Shown here piece by piece: positions 23,863 to 31,666 of a DNA stretch of 49,407 nucleotides (positions are counted from its first letter, which is position 1; each line of letters begins with the position of its first letter). This DNA is from Streptomyces malaysiensis subsp. samsunensis. GTDB lineage: Bacteria; Actinomycetota; Actinomycetes; Streptomycetales; Streptomycetaceae. Under the pieces are notes generated by a model. The model was not told where the DNA came from. It did not search any database and saw only the letters and a program-made list of their open reading frames with translations. The position numbers and the translations under genes were made by a program. Location of the stretch: assembly GCF_024519315.1 (NCBI RefSeq), contig NZ_JANIIC010000069.1:1-49407 (forward strand). The letters run 5' to 3'.

Positions 23863-25116
23863 TCACGCCGTCACGGTCGGCCCCGGGCCGTACTCCTCCT
23901 CCGAGCCGCGCTCCCGGCCGCTTCGCCGCGGCGCGGCCACGGACACATCCAGCTCCGCCCGTAACTCGAACCAGCCGTCCGACCGTACGCCCGCGCGCAG
24001 CCGCCCGCCGAGGTTCTCCACCCGCACCCGGAGGTTCCCGATTCCGCTGCCGCCGTCCGTGCTGTCGGCGCGCAGGATCGTGGACGGCCGGCCGACCCCG
24101 TCGTTGACGAGGGTCAGCCACACCCGGTGGCCGCTGCGCCGTGCCTCGAACGCGCAGTGGTCGGCCTTGCTGTGGCGCAGCACATTGGTCAGCCCCTCGC
24201 GCAACACGCTCGCCAGCACCGTGTCCACCAGCTCCGGCAGCGGTGCGCAGTCGATCTCGGCCGTGGCGCTGATGCCCGCCGCGGCCAGCATCGAGCGGGC
24301 CGTGGCCGCCTCCGCCGACAGCGACATCTTGCGATAGCCGCTGGCCACGGCCCGTACGTCGGCGAGGGCCTGACGGGAGGTCTGGAGGATCTCCGAGAGC
24401 TCCTGCTGGGCGCGGGAGTTCTGCCGGGGCACCAGCCGGTGCACCAGCTCGCATTTGAGGGTGATCGTGGACAGGCTGTAGCCCAGCAGATCGTGCACGT
24501 CCCGGGAGAACCGCAGCCGCTCCTGGGCGACCGCCAGCCGGGCCAGTTCCGCCCGGGACCGGGACACCTCCGCGACCAGCCCGGACAGCCGCGAGAGCCC
24601 GAAGACCACCAGCCCGGTCAGCGCGGTGGAGACCGAGGTGTACGCGACCTGGCCCCAGCCGAAGCCGACCTGGAACAGCAGCACGTCCGTGCACAGCAGG
24701 ATGGCCGCGAACGCGGGCCACGCCAGCGCCGGAACCAGCACCAGCAGCGAGGAGCCGGCCAGGAAGCCCGGCATGCCCAGCCAGGCGTGCTTGAAGATCG
24801 CGAACGGGGCGAAGGTCAGCACCGCCTGGAGCGCCAGCGTCCAGTGCCGGGCGCCGCTGAGCCGGGGCGCGAGGCCGGGGAAGGAGTGCAGCAGTTGGAG
24901 GCAGAGCAGGACGGTCATCGGCAGCAGCGCCAGCGCGAGCATCGCCGCGTCGATCGTCCCGCCCGAACGATTGCCGTCGACCACATAGGTGACGGCCACG
25001 GAGAAGTAGCCCACCAGCACGATGACCGTGATGACCACGGCCAGACGCGGCGCCAGATCGTCATGGTGACGCGGTGGGTGGTTCCCGGCACCGTCGGGCA
25101 AGAGGCTCCCCTGCAC
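23863..25116 (-). CDS. DesK-type sensor histidine kinase
   Basis: A 417-aa membrane kinase of the HisKA_3 class. About six hydrophobic helices (residues 25-190) precede a short coiled segment and the phospho-acceptor motif F-S-R-D-V-H-D-L-L-G-Y. The ATP-binding domain shows N-V-L-R-H-S, N-D-G-V-G and G-G-S-G-I-G-N-L-R-x-R. I start at GTG 25116 because of an excellent GGAGGACGA site; the open frame upstream to 25233 lacks any such signal. It lies 123 bp downstream of the cyclodehydratase gene on the same strand, so readthrough from the RiPP operon is possible. The signal is unknown; the partner is the convergent regulator. Confidence 0.92.
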   Translation of the reverse strand: MQGSLLPDGAGNHPPRHHDDLAPRLAVVITVIVLVGYFSVAVTYVVDGNRSGGTIDAAMLALALLPMTVLLCLQLLHSFPGLAPRLSGARHWTLALQAVLTFAPFAIFKHAWLGMPGFLAGSSLLVLVPALAWPAFAAILLCTDVLLFQVGFGWGQVAYTSVSTALTGLVVFGLSRLSGLVAEVSRSRAELARLAVAQERLRFSRDVHDLLGYSLSTITLKCELVHRLVPRQNSRAQQELSEILQTSRQALADVRAVASGYRKMSLSAEAATARSMLAAAGISATAEIDCAPLPELVDTVLASVLREGLTNVLRHSKADHCAFEARRSGHRVWLTLVNDGVGRPSTILRADSTDGGSGIGNLRVRVENLGGRLRAGVRSDGWFELRAELDVSVAAPRRSGRERGSEEEYGPGPTVTA

Positions 25117-25239
25117 TCGTCCTCCGGATGGTCGAGCCGGATTGGGTGGCTTGCCCGAGAGTATCCGATCTTCGGTGGAGGTGGAGAGGCCGCGTAGAAG
25201 GCTCATGGTGTACGCAGAGTTACCGGGTGTCACGGGGAA

Positions 25240-27612
25240 TCACAGGAAAAACGGAATCGGGTTGAGGTCCGCATAGGGCGTGGGGGCCGACAGCCGGCCG
25301 AGCGCGACGGGTACGTCGAAGAGCCGGCCGGGCGCGAACCGGGCCCAGTGCGGGCGCATCCCGGGCATCAGCACCTTGGCCACCGGCAGTCCCACATCCG
25401 GCCGGGTCTGGTCAAGCACCAGCAGCTCCATCCCGCGCCCGCGCGCCAACTCCCTTACGGCGGCCGTCGCGTCGCCCTCCGGGGGGCCGGATATCGGGGG
25501 CGGCGGGGCGGCCGGATCGGGTGTCAGATACGGGTGGTCGGCGAGGGTCGCGGTGCGGAACCAGCGCAGCGCCTCGGGCTCGGCCGCGCCGTAGCCCCCG
25601 CCGTCGGCACGGGCCTCGACCACCGCCGGAAGCATCTGGTTGAGCTCGGCGAAGGCGTGGCAGAGCGCGGTGTGCCGGTCGAAGTGGGCGCCGAAGCCGA
25701 GGGTGATGTCCTCGGCGGGCTTGTCGAGGCGCCGGGAGAGCGCGGCGACCACCGGAATGCCGAAGTCCGTGGTGAGGTCCAGGGCCCACACCTCGCGCCG
25801 TACGCCCCGGTGGGCGGCGCGCACCTCGGCCAGCCAGGGGTCGTCGAAGGCGTCGAGGGCCACGGCGGGCTGCCGGGTGCGGTTGTACCACCACAGGGCG
25901 ACCGCGTCCCGCTCCACCAGCTCCAGAAAGCCCCGTACGACGGCGTCGGCCAGGGTGCCGCCGGCCGCCGCGCCGTTGGAGTCCGCCCGGCAGCAGCGGC
26001 CGCCCGGGGGCTGCGGGGCGCCGTAGTACAGCAGCGCGGTGGGCAGCAGCCGGTGGCGTTCGGCGGTGAGCGACCACACCGGGGTCCAGTCCAGCTCCGC
26101 GCCCTCGTCGAACGGATCGTTGATCCGGTGGCGCGCGGGGAGGGCGGGGTCCCGGAACTGCCGCGGATCGAAGAGCTGGACGGTGTCCGGATGCATCACG
26201 TCGTCCGGGCGCAGATCGCGGTAGCGGGCGCGCTGACGGGGCTCGTCCCCCTGGAAATGGCCGCTGTAGTGCTCCAGGGCCTCGCACAGCGCGCTCGCCC
26301 GCGCCTGTTCGGCCGTGCGGCCCTTACCGTGGGCGGCGGCCCGCAGCCCCGCCCTTACGGCGTCCAGGCCGCTGTGGGGGCCCGCCCCGGCGTACGAGGG
26401 GTGGCGGGCGTGGAAGCAGTTGAGGACGGCCGGGCCGCGCGGATCGCGCCGGATCTCGGTGACCAGCCCGGTGACGGGGTCCACCAGATGTCCGTAGCGC
26501 TCCATGATCCCGCGCGGGGAGGTGTCGGCGTCGGTACCGATGAGCGGGTCCCGTGGCGACGGCAGCGACAGGGGCGCCCGTATCCGGGCCGCGACCAGCG
26601 CCGGATCGCCGCAGCCGGCGCACTGTGGCCGGCGGGCGAGCGGATGGCGGTCCACGGTGGCGGTGAGGCTGTCCAGGGTGCGCAGCTCCCGCTGGCCCGG
26701 ATGCCGGTGTCCGGCAAGCCACTTGGCGGCCTCCAGGGCGGCGAGCTGGAGCGCCGCGGCGCGGCTCGCGGGCAGGGAGGCGGGCGGGCGCGGCACCGGC
26801 CCCGGGCGGCCGAGCCGGCGCTGGAGATACGCCTCGGCCTGCCGTCCGCGCCACAGCCGGTCGGCCAGACAGTCCCAGCACGGATCGTCGGGGGCGCCGA
26901 GGAACGGGCCCAGCCACGCCTGGGTGCCGACCGGTTTGACGGGCAGCCAGCGAAGGCCGGCTGCGCGGTGCGCGGCGTCCACGGCGGCGAGCCGGGGATC
27001 GAGGTAGTCATCGCACACCACAAGGGTGAGTTCTGTGTCGCCATGTTGACGAGGGGCGATTTGACATATCTCTCGGCGAGGAGTAGCGGCCCCGGAAACC
27101 GTCGGATCGCCGTCCACCGCCCCCCGGTCCGCCGCGGCCCCGCCCACGGTCCTCGAGGCAGCGGTCCTCAGCCCCGCGGCGCGCAGCGCCCGGACCACTT
27201 CGCCCGGGTCGGCCGAGCCGAGGACCAGCGGGGCCACGGCGGGGCGGGACGCCCGGGGCGCGGGCGCCGGGGTGGGGCCGCCCACGGCGGCCGGCCCCGC
27301 CAGCTCCCAGTACGCCGCCTCAGGGGTCGAGGCGCGCTCCCGCTCGGAGACCAGCCCGGCCGCGCGGAGTCGGGCGATGACGCGCTCGGCCTGCCCGGCC
27401 GGGACCGCGCCGGCCGGGCCCGCGGCGCGGGCGGGCGCGGCGGCCTCGGTGAGGATGTGGGCGAGGTCCCGCGACCCGTCGAGCAGCGGCGCCAGCGCGG
27501 CGATCGCCTGCCCGTGCAGCGCCGTGACCCCGTGCTCGGAGACGAGATACACGGCCTCGCCCGGCACCGGCTCGACCCGCAGATGTGGTGTGAAGCCCAG
27601 TTCGCCGGTCAT
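25240..27612 (-). CDS. Fused E1-like/YcaO cyclodehydratase (azole RiPP)
   Basis: A 790-aa enzyme predicted to convert Cys/Ser/Thr of a precursor peptide into azolines using ATP. The N-terminal ~90 residues resemble a RiPP recognition element. The E1-like region carries the structural zinc tetrad C245-x-x-C248 and C331-x-x-C334. The YcaO domain (about 365-790) has A-D-S-N-G-A-A-A-G-G-T-L, the ATP/Mg signature F-L-E-L-V-E-R-D-A (about 563-570) and the active-site C-terminus N-P-I-P-F-F-L, a variant of the PxPxP end. This is the fused TruD-like form, so no separate C protein is needed. The ATG is 7 nt after the precursor stop, implying coupled translation. No SagB-type azoline dehydrogenase is adjacent. 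Confidence 0.93.
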   Translation of the reverse strand: MTGELGFTPHLRVEPVPGEAVYLVSEHGVTALHGQAIAALAPLLDGSRDLAHILTEAAAPARAAGPAGAVPAGQAERVIARLRAAGLVSERERASTPEAAYWELAGPAAVGGPTPAPAPRASRPAVAPLVLGSADPGEVVRALRAAGLRTAASRTVGGAAADRGAVDGDPTVSGAATPRREICQIAPRQHGDTELTLVVCDDYLDPRLAAVDAAHRAAGLRWLPVKPVGTQAWLGPFLGAPDDPCWDCLADRLWRGRQAEAYLQRRLGRPGPVPRPPASLPASRAAALQLAALEAAKWLAGHRHPGQRELRTLDSLTATVDRHPLARRPQCAGCGDPALVAARIRAPLSLPSPRDPLIGTDADTSPRGIMERYGHLVDPVTGLVTEIRRDPRGPAVLNCFHARHPSYAGAGPHSGLDAVRAGLRAAAHGKGRTAEQARASALCEALEHYSGHFQGDEPRQRARYRDLRPDDVMHPDTVQLFDPRQFRDPALPARHRINDPFDEGAELDWTPVWSLTAERHRLLPTALLYYGAPQPPGGRCCRADSNGAAAGGTLADAVVRGFLELVERDAVALWWYNRTRQPAVALDAFDDPWLAEVRAAHRGVRREVWALDLTTDFGIPVVAALSRRLDKPAEDITLGFGAHFDRHTALCHAFAELNQMLPAVVEARADGGGYGAAEPEALRWFRTATLADHPYLTPDPAAPPPPISGPPEGDATAAVRELARGRGMELLVLDQTRPDVGLPVAKVLMPGMRPHWARFAPGRLFDVPVALGRLSAPTPYADLNPIPFFL

Positions 27613-27619
27613 CGGCCGG

Positions 27620-27874
27620 TCATTCGGCGCCGACGGTGCAGATGCAGATGCCGGCCGCGGGGACGGCCCAGGCGGCCTCGGAGAGGTCCTCGATGACCAG
27701 GTCGTCCGCCTCGACGGGCGGATGAACGGCCTCGGCGGCCCCGACGTCCCCGGCGCGCTCGGCGAGCCTGACGCGTTCGGTGATCTCGGCGACCCCGGTG
27801 ACCTCGGTGTTCTCGGCGGAAGAAGCCAGGCCGGCGGGGCTCGTGGACTCATTTGGGACGGGCGTATCGGTCAT
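27620..27874 (-). CDS. Putative azole RiPP precursor peptide
   Basis: An 84-aa peptide encoded directly upstream of the cyclodehydratase gene. It is acidic through its leader (about 1-68), with a hydrophobic-acidic patch D-D-L-V-I-E-D-L that could bind the recognition element. It ends A-W-A-V-P-A-A-G-I-C-I-C-T-V-G-A-E. The only cysteines in the peptide, Cys77 and Cys79, and Thr80 are within the last eight residues, so up to three heterocycles could form in the core. The cleavage point is unknown; G75 or A70 are possible. ATG 27874 has a GAGAG site; an upstream in-frame ATG at 27889 is less likely. It matches no known product that I recognise. Confidence 0.85.
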   Translation of the reverse strand: MTDTPVPNESTSPAGLASSAENTEVTGVAEITERVRLAERAGDVGAAEAVHPPVEADDLVIEDLSEAAWAVPAAGICICTVGAE

Positions 27875-27936
27875 CGCGGACTCTCTCATCGCCAGGGGTG
27901 TGAATTTGTCATGGTGCGGGGCTCTGGAACTCATAT

Positions 27937-27944
27937 CGAGCTCG
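27937..27944. promoter_or_regulatory. Palindrome in the precursor/SARP divergent promoter
   Basis: CGAGCTCG, a perfect 8-bp palindrome, sits in the 183-bp region between the precursor start (27874) and the SARP start (28058). SARPs favour TCGAG-containing heptamers, and TCGAGCTCG contains TCGAG on the plus strand. Confidence 0.3.
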
Positions 27945-28027
27945 TTACTCCGGCACTGGCCGCACAGGCCGCCCACAAGCGAGGCTCTTAGATGCCTCGG
28001 TGGCAGGGCCGCGCGGCCAGGAGGCAC

Positions 28028-28046
28028 TTGACGGACCGTTGACGGA
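28028..28046 (+). promoter_or_regulatory. 11-bp-spaced direct repeats before the SARP gene
   Basis: TTGACGGA occurs at 28028 and 28039, exactly 11 bp apart, just upstream of the SARP start and overlapping its GGAGG site. An 11-bp period (one helical turn) is the spacing of SARP heptamer repeats. The first copy could also serve as a -35 hexamer. Confidence 0.4.
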
Positions 28047-28057
28047 GGTACACGACC

Positions 28058-28882
28058 ATGGACATCAAGGTGTTGGGGCCGCTGAGCGTCGAGGCGTGCG
28101 GTCAGTCGATCGTGCCGAGCGCGGGCAAGCCGCGCCAGATCCTTGCATTGCTTTCCGTCTACGCCAACCAGATGCTCCCGGTGCCCACTCTTATGGAGGA
28201 AATCTGGGGCACACAGATGCCACGCAGCGCGCTCACCACTTTGCAGACCTACATCCTCCAGCTGCGCCGCAGGCTGGCCGCCGCCTATGGCCCGCAGGCC
28301 CCGCAGGCATCCAAGGATGTGCTGGCCACGCGCTACGGCGGATATGTGCTGGAGGCCCAGCCGGGTGCGGTGGACATCCATGAGTACGACCGGTTGGTGG
28401 CCGCGGGGCGGGAGGCGCTGGACGCCGGGGACGATGTGCAGGCGTCCCTGCTGCTGCGCGAGGCGCTGGCCGTGTGGCGCGGCCCCGCGCTGGTGGATGT
28501 GAAGGTCGGGCCGGTTCTGGAGATCGAGCTGGCCCGTCTGGAGGAGAGCCGGCTCGGCGTCCTGGAGCGCCGTATCGAGGCCGATCTGCGGCTGGGCCGC
28601 CATGCCGAGCTGCTCACCGAGCTCACCGAGTTGACGGCCCGCCATCCGCTGCACGAGGGGTTGCACGCCCAGTGCATGGCCGCGCTCTACCGCGCGGGCC
28701 GCCCCTGGCAGGCGCTGGAGGTCTACCAGGGGCTGCGCGCCAGGCTGGTCGAGGACCTCGGGCTGGAGCCGTCGCCGCGGCTCCAGAAGCTCCAGCAGGC
28801 GGTGCTCGCCTCCGACCCGGCGCTCGATCTGGACCTGGACGGCCACTGGCGCCGCCCGGTGCTCGACCTGTTCGCCGCATAG
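28058..28882 (+). CDS. SARP-family pathway regulator (AfsR/BTAD type)
   Basis: A 274-aa Streptomyces antibiotic regulatory protein. An OmpR-like winged helix (about 1-95) contains K-P-R-Q-I-L-A-L-L and L-Q-T-Y-I-L-Q-L-R-R-R-L. It is followed by the bacterial transcriptional activation domain (about 98-245) with W-R-G-P-A-L, H-E-G-L-H-A-Q and A-L-E-V-Y-Q-G-L-R. The length is that of small SARPs such as ActII-ORF4 or RedD, without ATPase or TPR extensions. It is divergent from the precursor-cyclodehydratase operon and is its likely activator. The start has GGAGG at 10 nt. No TTA codon is present, so bldA control is not indicated. Confidence 0.94.
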   Translation: MDIKVLGPLSVEACGQSIVPSAGKPRQILALLSVYANQMLPVPTLMEEIWGTQMPRSALTTLQTYILQLRRRLAAAYGPQAPQASKDVLATRYGGYVLEAQPGAVDIHEYDRLVAAGREALDAGDDVQASLLLREALAVWRGPALVDVKVGPVLEIELARLEESRLGVLERRIEADLRLGRHAELLTELTELTARHPLHEGLHAQCMAALYRAGRPWQALEVYQGLRARLVEDLGLEPSPRLQKLQQAVLASDPALDLDLDGHWRRPVLDLFAA

Positions 28883-28886
28883 CCCC

Positions 28887-28925
28887 TCGACCGCATTGCC
28901 CCTCGACCGCGTAGTCCCTCGACCG
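28887..28925 (+). repeat. Three TCGACCG heptamers at 16-bp spacing
   Basis: TCGACCG occurs at 28887, 28903 and 28919, embedded in 16-bp imperfect repeats (each preceded by CC). The first lies 4 bp after the SARP stop. It differs by one base from the TCGAGCG heptamer bound by several SARPs. Confidence 0.55.
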
Positions 28926-28931
28926 AATAGA

Positions 28932-28987
28932 CCGACAGCCGACAGCCGACAGCCGACAGCCGACAGCCGACAGCCGACAGCCGACAG
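28932..28987 (+). repeat. Perfect 8 x 7-bp tandem array (CCGACAG)n
   Basis: Eight uninterrupted, identical copies of CCGACAG occupy 56 bp, followed by a truncated CCGA. The array is intergenic. Perfect identity implies recent expansion and likely length variation between strains. Confidence 0.97.
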
Positions 28988-29121
28988 CCGATCCCTGATA
29001 CCGCCCTCGTCCGAAGTCTCGTGGGCCCGGTTCCCGTAGGTCTCGTAGGTCCCGTACCAGCCGTCCCCGTCCGATGAACCATCCCCCCAAAAACGCCCGG
29101 CGCCGCCCTTCAGCCGGGCCT

Positions 29122-29171
29122 GCTACGGCTCCGCTGCCCGATCCCCCCGCGCGGGCAAGCGGAGCCGTAGC
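29122..29171. terminator. Large hairpin upstream of the flavin monooxygenase gene
   Basis: The 14-bp arms GCTACGGCTCCGCT (29122-29135) and AGCGGAGCCGTAGC (29158-29171) are perfectly complementary. An inner GCCC/GGGC extends the stem after a one-base bulge. It is probably the terminator of the SARP transcript, but it ends only 77 bp before the monooxygenase start and could be regulatory. Confidence 0.6.
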
Positions 29172-29248
29172 GCGTCCAGGGAGCGTCAGGGGGTGTCACT
29201 GGCGCCCGGTGCCCAGGTCCTGGAGCCCGACCAGCAGGAGGCGCGACG

Positions 29249-30481
29249 ATGCGCGAGATCGACACCGATGTGTGCGTGGTCGGGGGCGGCCCGGCCGGTC
29301 TGGTGCTGGCGCTGCTGATGCTGCGGTCGGGGGCCCGGGTGACCGTCCTGGAGTGCGCCCGCGCGCATCAGCGCGTGGTCCGCGGCGAAATCCTCCAGCC
29401 CGGCGCGATGGAGTTGCTGGACGCGCTCGATGTGCTCTCCGGCGCCCGCGCCCGCGGTGCCCATGAGCACCACCGGTTCCTGGTGATGGAGGGCGAGCGG
29501 GTGCTGCTGGAGGCCGACTACCGGCTGCTTCCGGCCCCGTACGACCACCTGTTGAGCGTTCCGCGCCCCCATCTGCTGGATGAGCTCCTCGCCCGCTGCC
29601 GCCGCTCGCCCGGCTTCCGTTATCTGCCCGGATGGCGGGCCGGTGGTCTGCTGCGGCGGGATGAGCGGATCGCCGGGGTGATCGCCGACGGACCGCCGGG
29701 CCGTTGTGCCGTACGGGCGCGGGTCGTGGTCGGCGCGGACGGCCGGTTCTCACGGGTCCGGCGGCTGGCGGGTATCGGGGCGGGCCGCGCCGAGGCGTTC
29801 GCCCAGGATGTCCTGTGGTGCGCGCTCACCGCGTCCCCGGAGGAGCCGCCGGTCCGCGATGTGCGGGTGTTCCGCACCGGCGGCGGCCCGGTGCTGGTCT
29901 ACGGCTCCTGGCCGAACCGGATCCAGATCGGCTGGACCCTGCCGCACCGGCGCTACGGCCATCTGGCCGCCCTCGGCCTCGACCATGTCAAGGAGCGGCT
30001 GGTGCGCGCCGTGCCGCGGTACGCCACGCTGATCCGCGACCAGATCCGGACCCCGGCCGATCTCGGTGTGCTCGATGTCTTCTCCGCCCGTGCCGAGCGC
30101 TGGGCCGCCGACGGTCTGGTGCTGATCGGTGACGCGGCCCACACCCACAGCCCGATCGGCGCCCAGGGCATCAACCTCGCGGTGCAGGACGCGGTGGTGC
30201 TGCACCCCCTGCTGACCCGTGCCCTGGCCGAGGGCGACACCAGCGCCGAGCGGCTGGCGGAGTTCGAGCGGCGGCGCGGGCCCGATATCGCGGCGGTCAT
30301 GCGGATGCAGACCTTGCAGAGCCGGGCGATCCTCTCGCAGGGCGCGTTCACCACCCGGGTGCGCCCCCGTCTCGCGCGGGCGCTGCGTCGTACACCGCTC
30401 TATCGCAAGATCCTCCAGCGCATGGCCTACGGCAATCCGTCGATCCGTATCGCCGACGCCGGAGTGTGCGGCCGGACATAG
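29249..30481 (+). CDS. FAD-dependent monooxygenase (PHBH/UbiH-type)
   Basis: A 410-aa class A flavoprotein monooxygenase. The FAD dinucleotide-binding motif is V-V-G-G-G-P-A-G-L-V; the second FAD/NADPH motif reads V-V-V-G-A-D-G-R-F-S; and the third is L-I-G-D-A-A-H-T-H-S-P-I-G-A-Q-G-I-N-L-A. These enzymes hydroxylate or N-oxygenate small substrates. Its place two genes from the RiPP precursor suggests, without proof, a tailoring role. Flavin monooxygenases are known in azole RiPP tailoring, for example oxime formation in azolemycin. The start has CAGGAGG at the right distance. It converges with nothing and is followed by a separately promoted regulator. Confidence 0.92.
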   Translation: MREIDTDVCVVGGGPAGLVLALLMLRSGARVTVLECARAHQRVVRGEILQPGAMELLDALDVLSGARARGAHEHHRFLVMEGERVLLEADYRLLPAPYDHLLSVPRPHLLDELLARCRRSPGFRYLPGWRAGGLLRRDERIAGVIADGPPGRCAVRARVVVGADGRFSRVRRLAGIGAGRAEAFAQDVLWCALTASPEEPPVRDVRVFRTGGGPVLVYGSWPNRIQIGWTLPHRRYGHLAALGLDHVKERLVRAVPRYATLIRDQIRTPADLGVLDVFSARAERWAADGLVLIGDAAHTHSPIGAQGINLAVQDAVVLHPLLTRALAEGDTSAERLAEFERRRGPDIAAVMRMQTLQSRAILSQGAFTTRVRPRLARALRRTPLYRKILQRMAYGNPSIRIADAGVCGRT

Positions 30482-30541
30482 CGCCGGAGCGCGATGGCCG
30501 GAATTCGTTGGCACACCGCTTCTCGCCACCCCGACGGTGGT

Positions 30542-30561
30542 GCCATAGGCCGTATGGCCTA
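30542..30561. promoter_or_regulatory. Overlapping inverted repeats before the GlxA-type regulator
   Basis: GCCATA-GGCCG-TATGGC (30542-30558) overlaps TAGGCC-GTAT-GGCCTA (30546-30561), ending 10 bp before the start codon. The position is typical of an autoregulatory operator or a site overlapping the -10 of a leaderless transcript. Confidence 0.4.
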
Positions 30562-30571
30562 GGTTGAGGCC

Positions 30572-31522
30572 ATGCACACTGTCGTGATCCTGGCGCTGGA
30601 TCAGGTCATCGCCTTTGATCTGGCCACCCCGATCGAGGTGTTCACCCGCACCCGGCTGCCCGATGGCCGGGAGCCCTACCGGGTCCGGGTCTGCGGGCCC
30701 ACCCCCACCATCGACGCCGGGGTGTTCGCCCTCCAGGCGCCGTACGGACTCGAGGCGCTCGCCGAGGCCGACACCATCGTCGTGCCCGGCCGTAGTGACC
30801 CACTGCTTCCGGTCCCCGCCGAGGTGAACGACGCGCTGCGGGACGCGGCCGGGCGGGGCACCCGTATCGCCTCGATCTGCTCCGGGGCCTTCATCCTCGC
30901 CGCCACCGGGCTGCTCGACGGGCACTGCGCCACCACACACTGGCTCGGCGGTGCGCTGCTCGCCGAGCTCCATCCGAAGATCCAGGTCGACCCGGATGTG
31001 CTCTATGTGGACAACGGCCAGTTCCTCACCTCGGCGGGCGCCGCGGCCGGGCTCGATCTGTGTCTGCACATCATCCGGCGCGACCATGGTTCCGCCGTGG
31101 CCGCCGACGCCGCCCGGCTGTCCGTGATGCCCCTGGAACGGGAGGGCGGGCAGGCCCAGTTCATCGTCCATGACCAGCCGCCCGTACCGCGCGGATCGCT
31201 GTTCGAACCCCTGCTGCGGTGGATGGAGGACAACGCCGCGCGGGACCTCACCCTCACCGAGATCGCCGCCCATGCCGGCATGAGCACCCGCACCCTCAAC
31301 CGCCGCTTCCGGGAGCACACCGGGACCACCCCGCTCCAATGGCTGCACCGCGCCAGGATCCGCCAGGCGCAGTATCTGCTGGAGGCCACCACCCACCCGG
31401 TCGAGCGCATCGCCACCCAGGTCGGATTCGGCTCGCCCACCTCCTTCCGGGACCGCTTCAAGCGCGTCGTCGGCACCAGCCCGCACAGCTACCGCTCCGC
31501 CTTCCGGCGAAACGCCGGATAA
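30572..31522 (+). CDS. GlxA-family AraC-type regulator (DJ-1/PfpI plus HTH)
   Basis: A 316-aa transcription factor. The N-terminal DJ-1/PfpI-like domain (about 1-175) keeps the elbow cysteine in S-I-C-S-G-A-F and the W-L-G-G-A-L-L segment. The C-terminal AraC domain (about 210-316) has two helix-turn-helix units: L-T-L-T-E-I-A-A-H-A-G-M-S and V-E-R-I-A-T-Q-V-G-F-G-S-P-T-S-F. This architecture is shared with AdpA, though AdpA is longer. It may regulate the neighbouring monooxygenase, SDR and glycosyltransferase genes; this is inference. Palindromes overlap its promoter. Confidence 0.93.
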   Translation: MHTVVILALDQVIAFDLATPIEVFTRTRLPDGREPYRVRVCGPTPTIDAGVFALQAPYGLEALAEADTIVVPGRSDPLLPVPAEVNDALRDAAGRGTRIASICSGAFILAATGLLDGHCATTHWLGGALLAELHPKIQVDPDVLYVDNGQFLTSAGAAAGLDLCLHIIRRDHGSAVAADAARLSVMPLEREGGQAQFIVHDQPPVPRGSLFEPLLRWMEDNAARDLTLTEIAAHAGMSTRTLNRRFREHTGTTPLQWLHRARIRQAQYLLEATTHPVERIATQVGFGSPTSFRDRFKRVVGTSPHSYRSAFRRNAG

Positions 31523-31666
31523 GCCGCTTCTGCGAAACGCCGGAAGTCGCTCCGGCGAACGCCGGACGGCCGCCACATCCCGGCAGGGGCGGGCGCGGGT
31601 CGAGGCTGCCTCGAGTCACGGCGGCGACCATGGCCTTCTCAGTGGGAACGACCGCGAGGAGTGCCC

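Larger units (their letters stand above)
28883..29248. other. 366-bp gap between SARP and monooxygenase genes
   Basis: No gene is supported here. The region contains three TCGACCG heptamers at 16-bp spacing, a perfect 8 x 7-bp tandem array and a 14-bp-stem hairpin (see separate entries), then the CAGGAGG ribosome-binding site of the monooxygenase. The amount of ordered structure is unusual for a Streptomyces spacer. Confidence 0.7.

Noticed and set aside
25348..27696. A 782-codon plus-strand open frame opposite the cyclodehydratase gene
   Set aside because: The translation has no recognisable domain, while the minus strand carries a complete E1-like/YcaO protein with zinc and ATP motifs.
28932..28987. 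The CCGACAG array as a CRISPR array
   Set aside because: The unit is 7 bp with no spacers, and no cas genes are nearby. The Cas4-like nuclease at 38.6 kb lies next to a helicase, not cas1/cas2.
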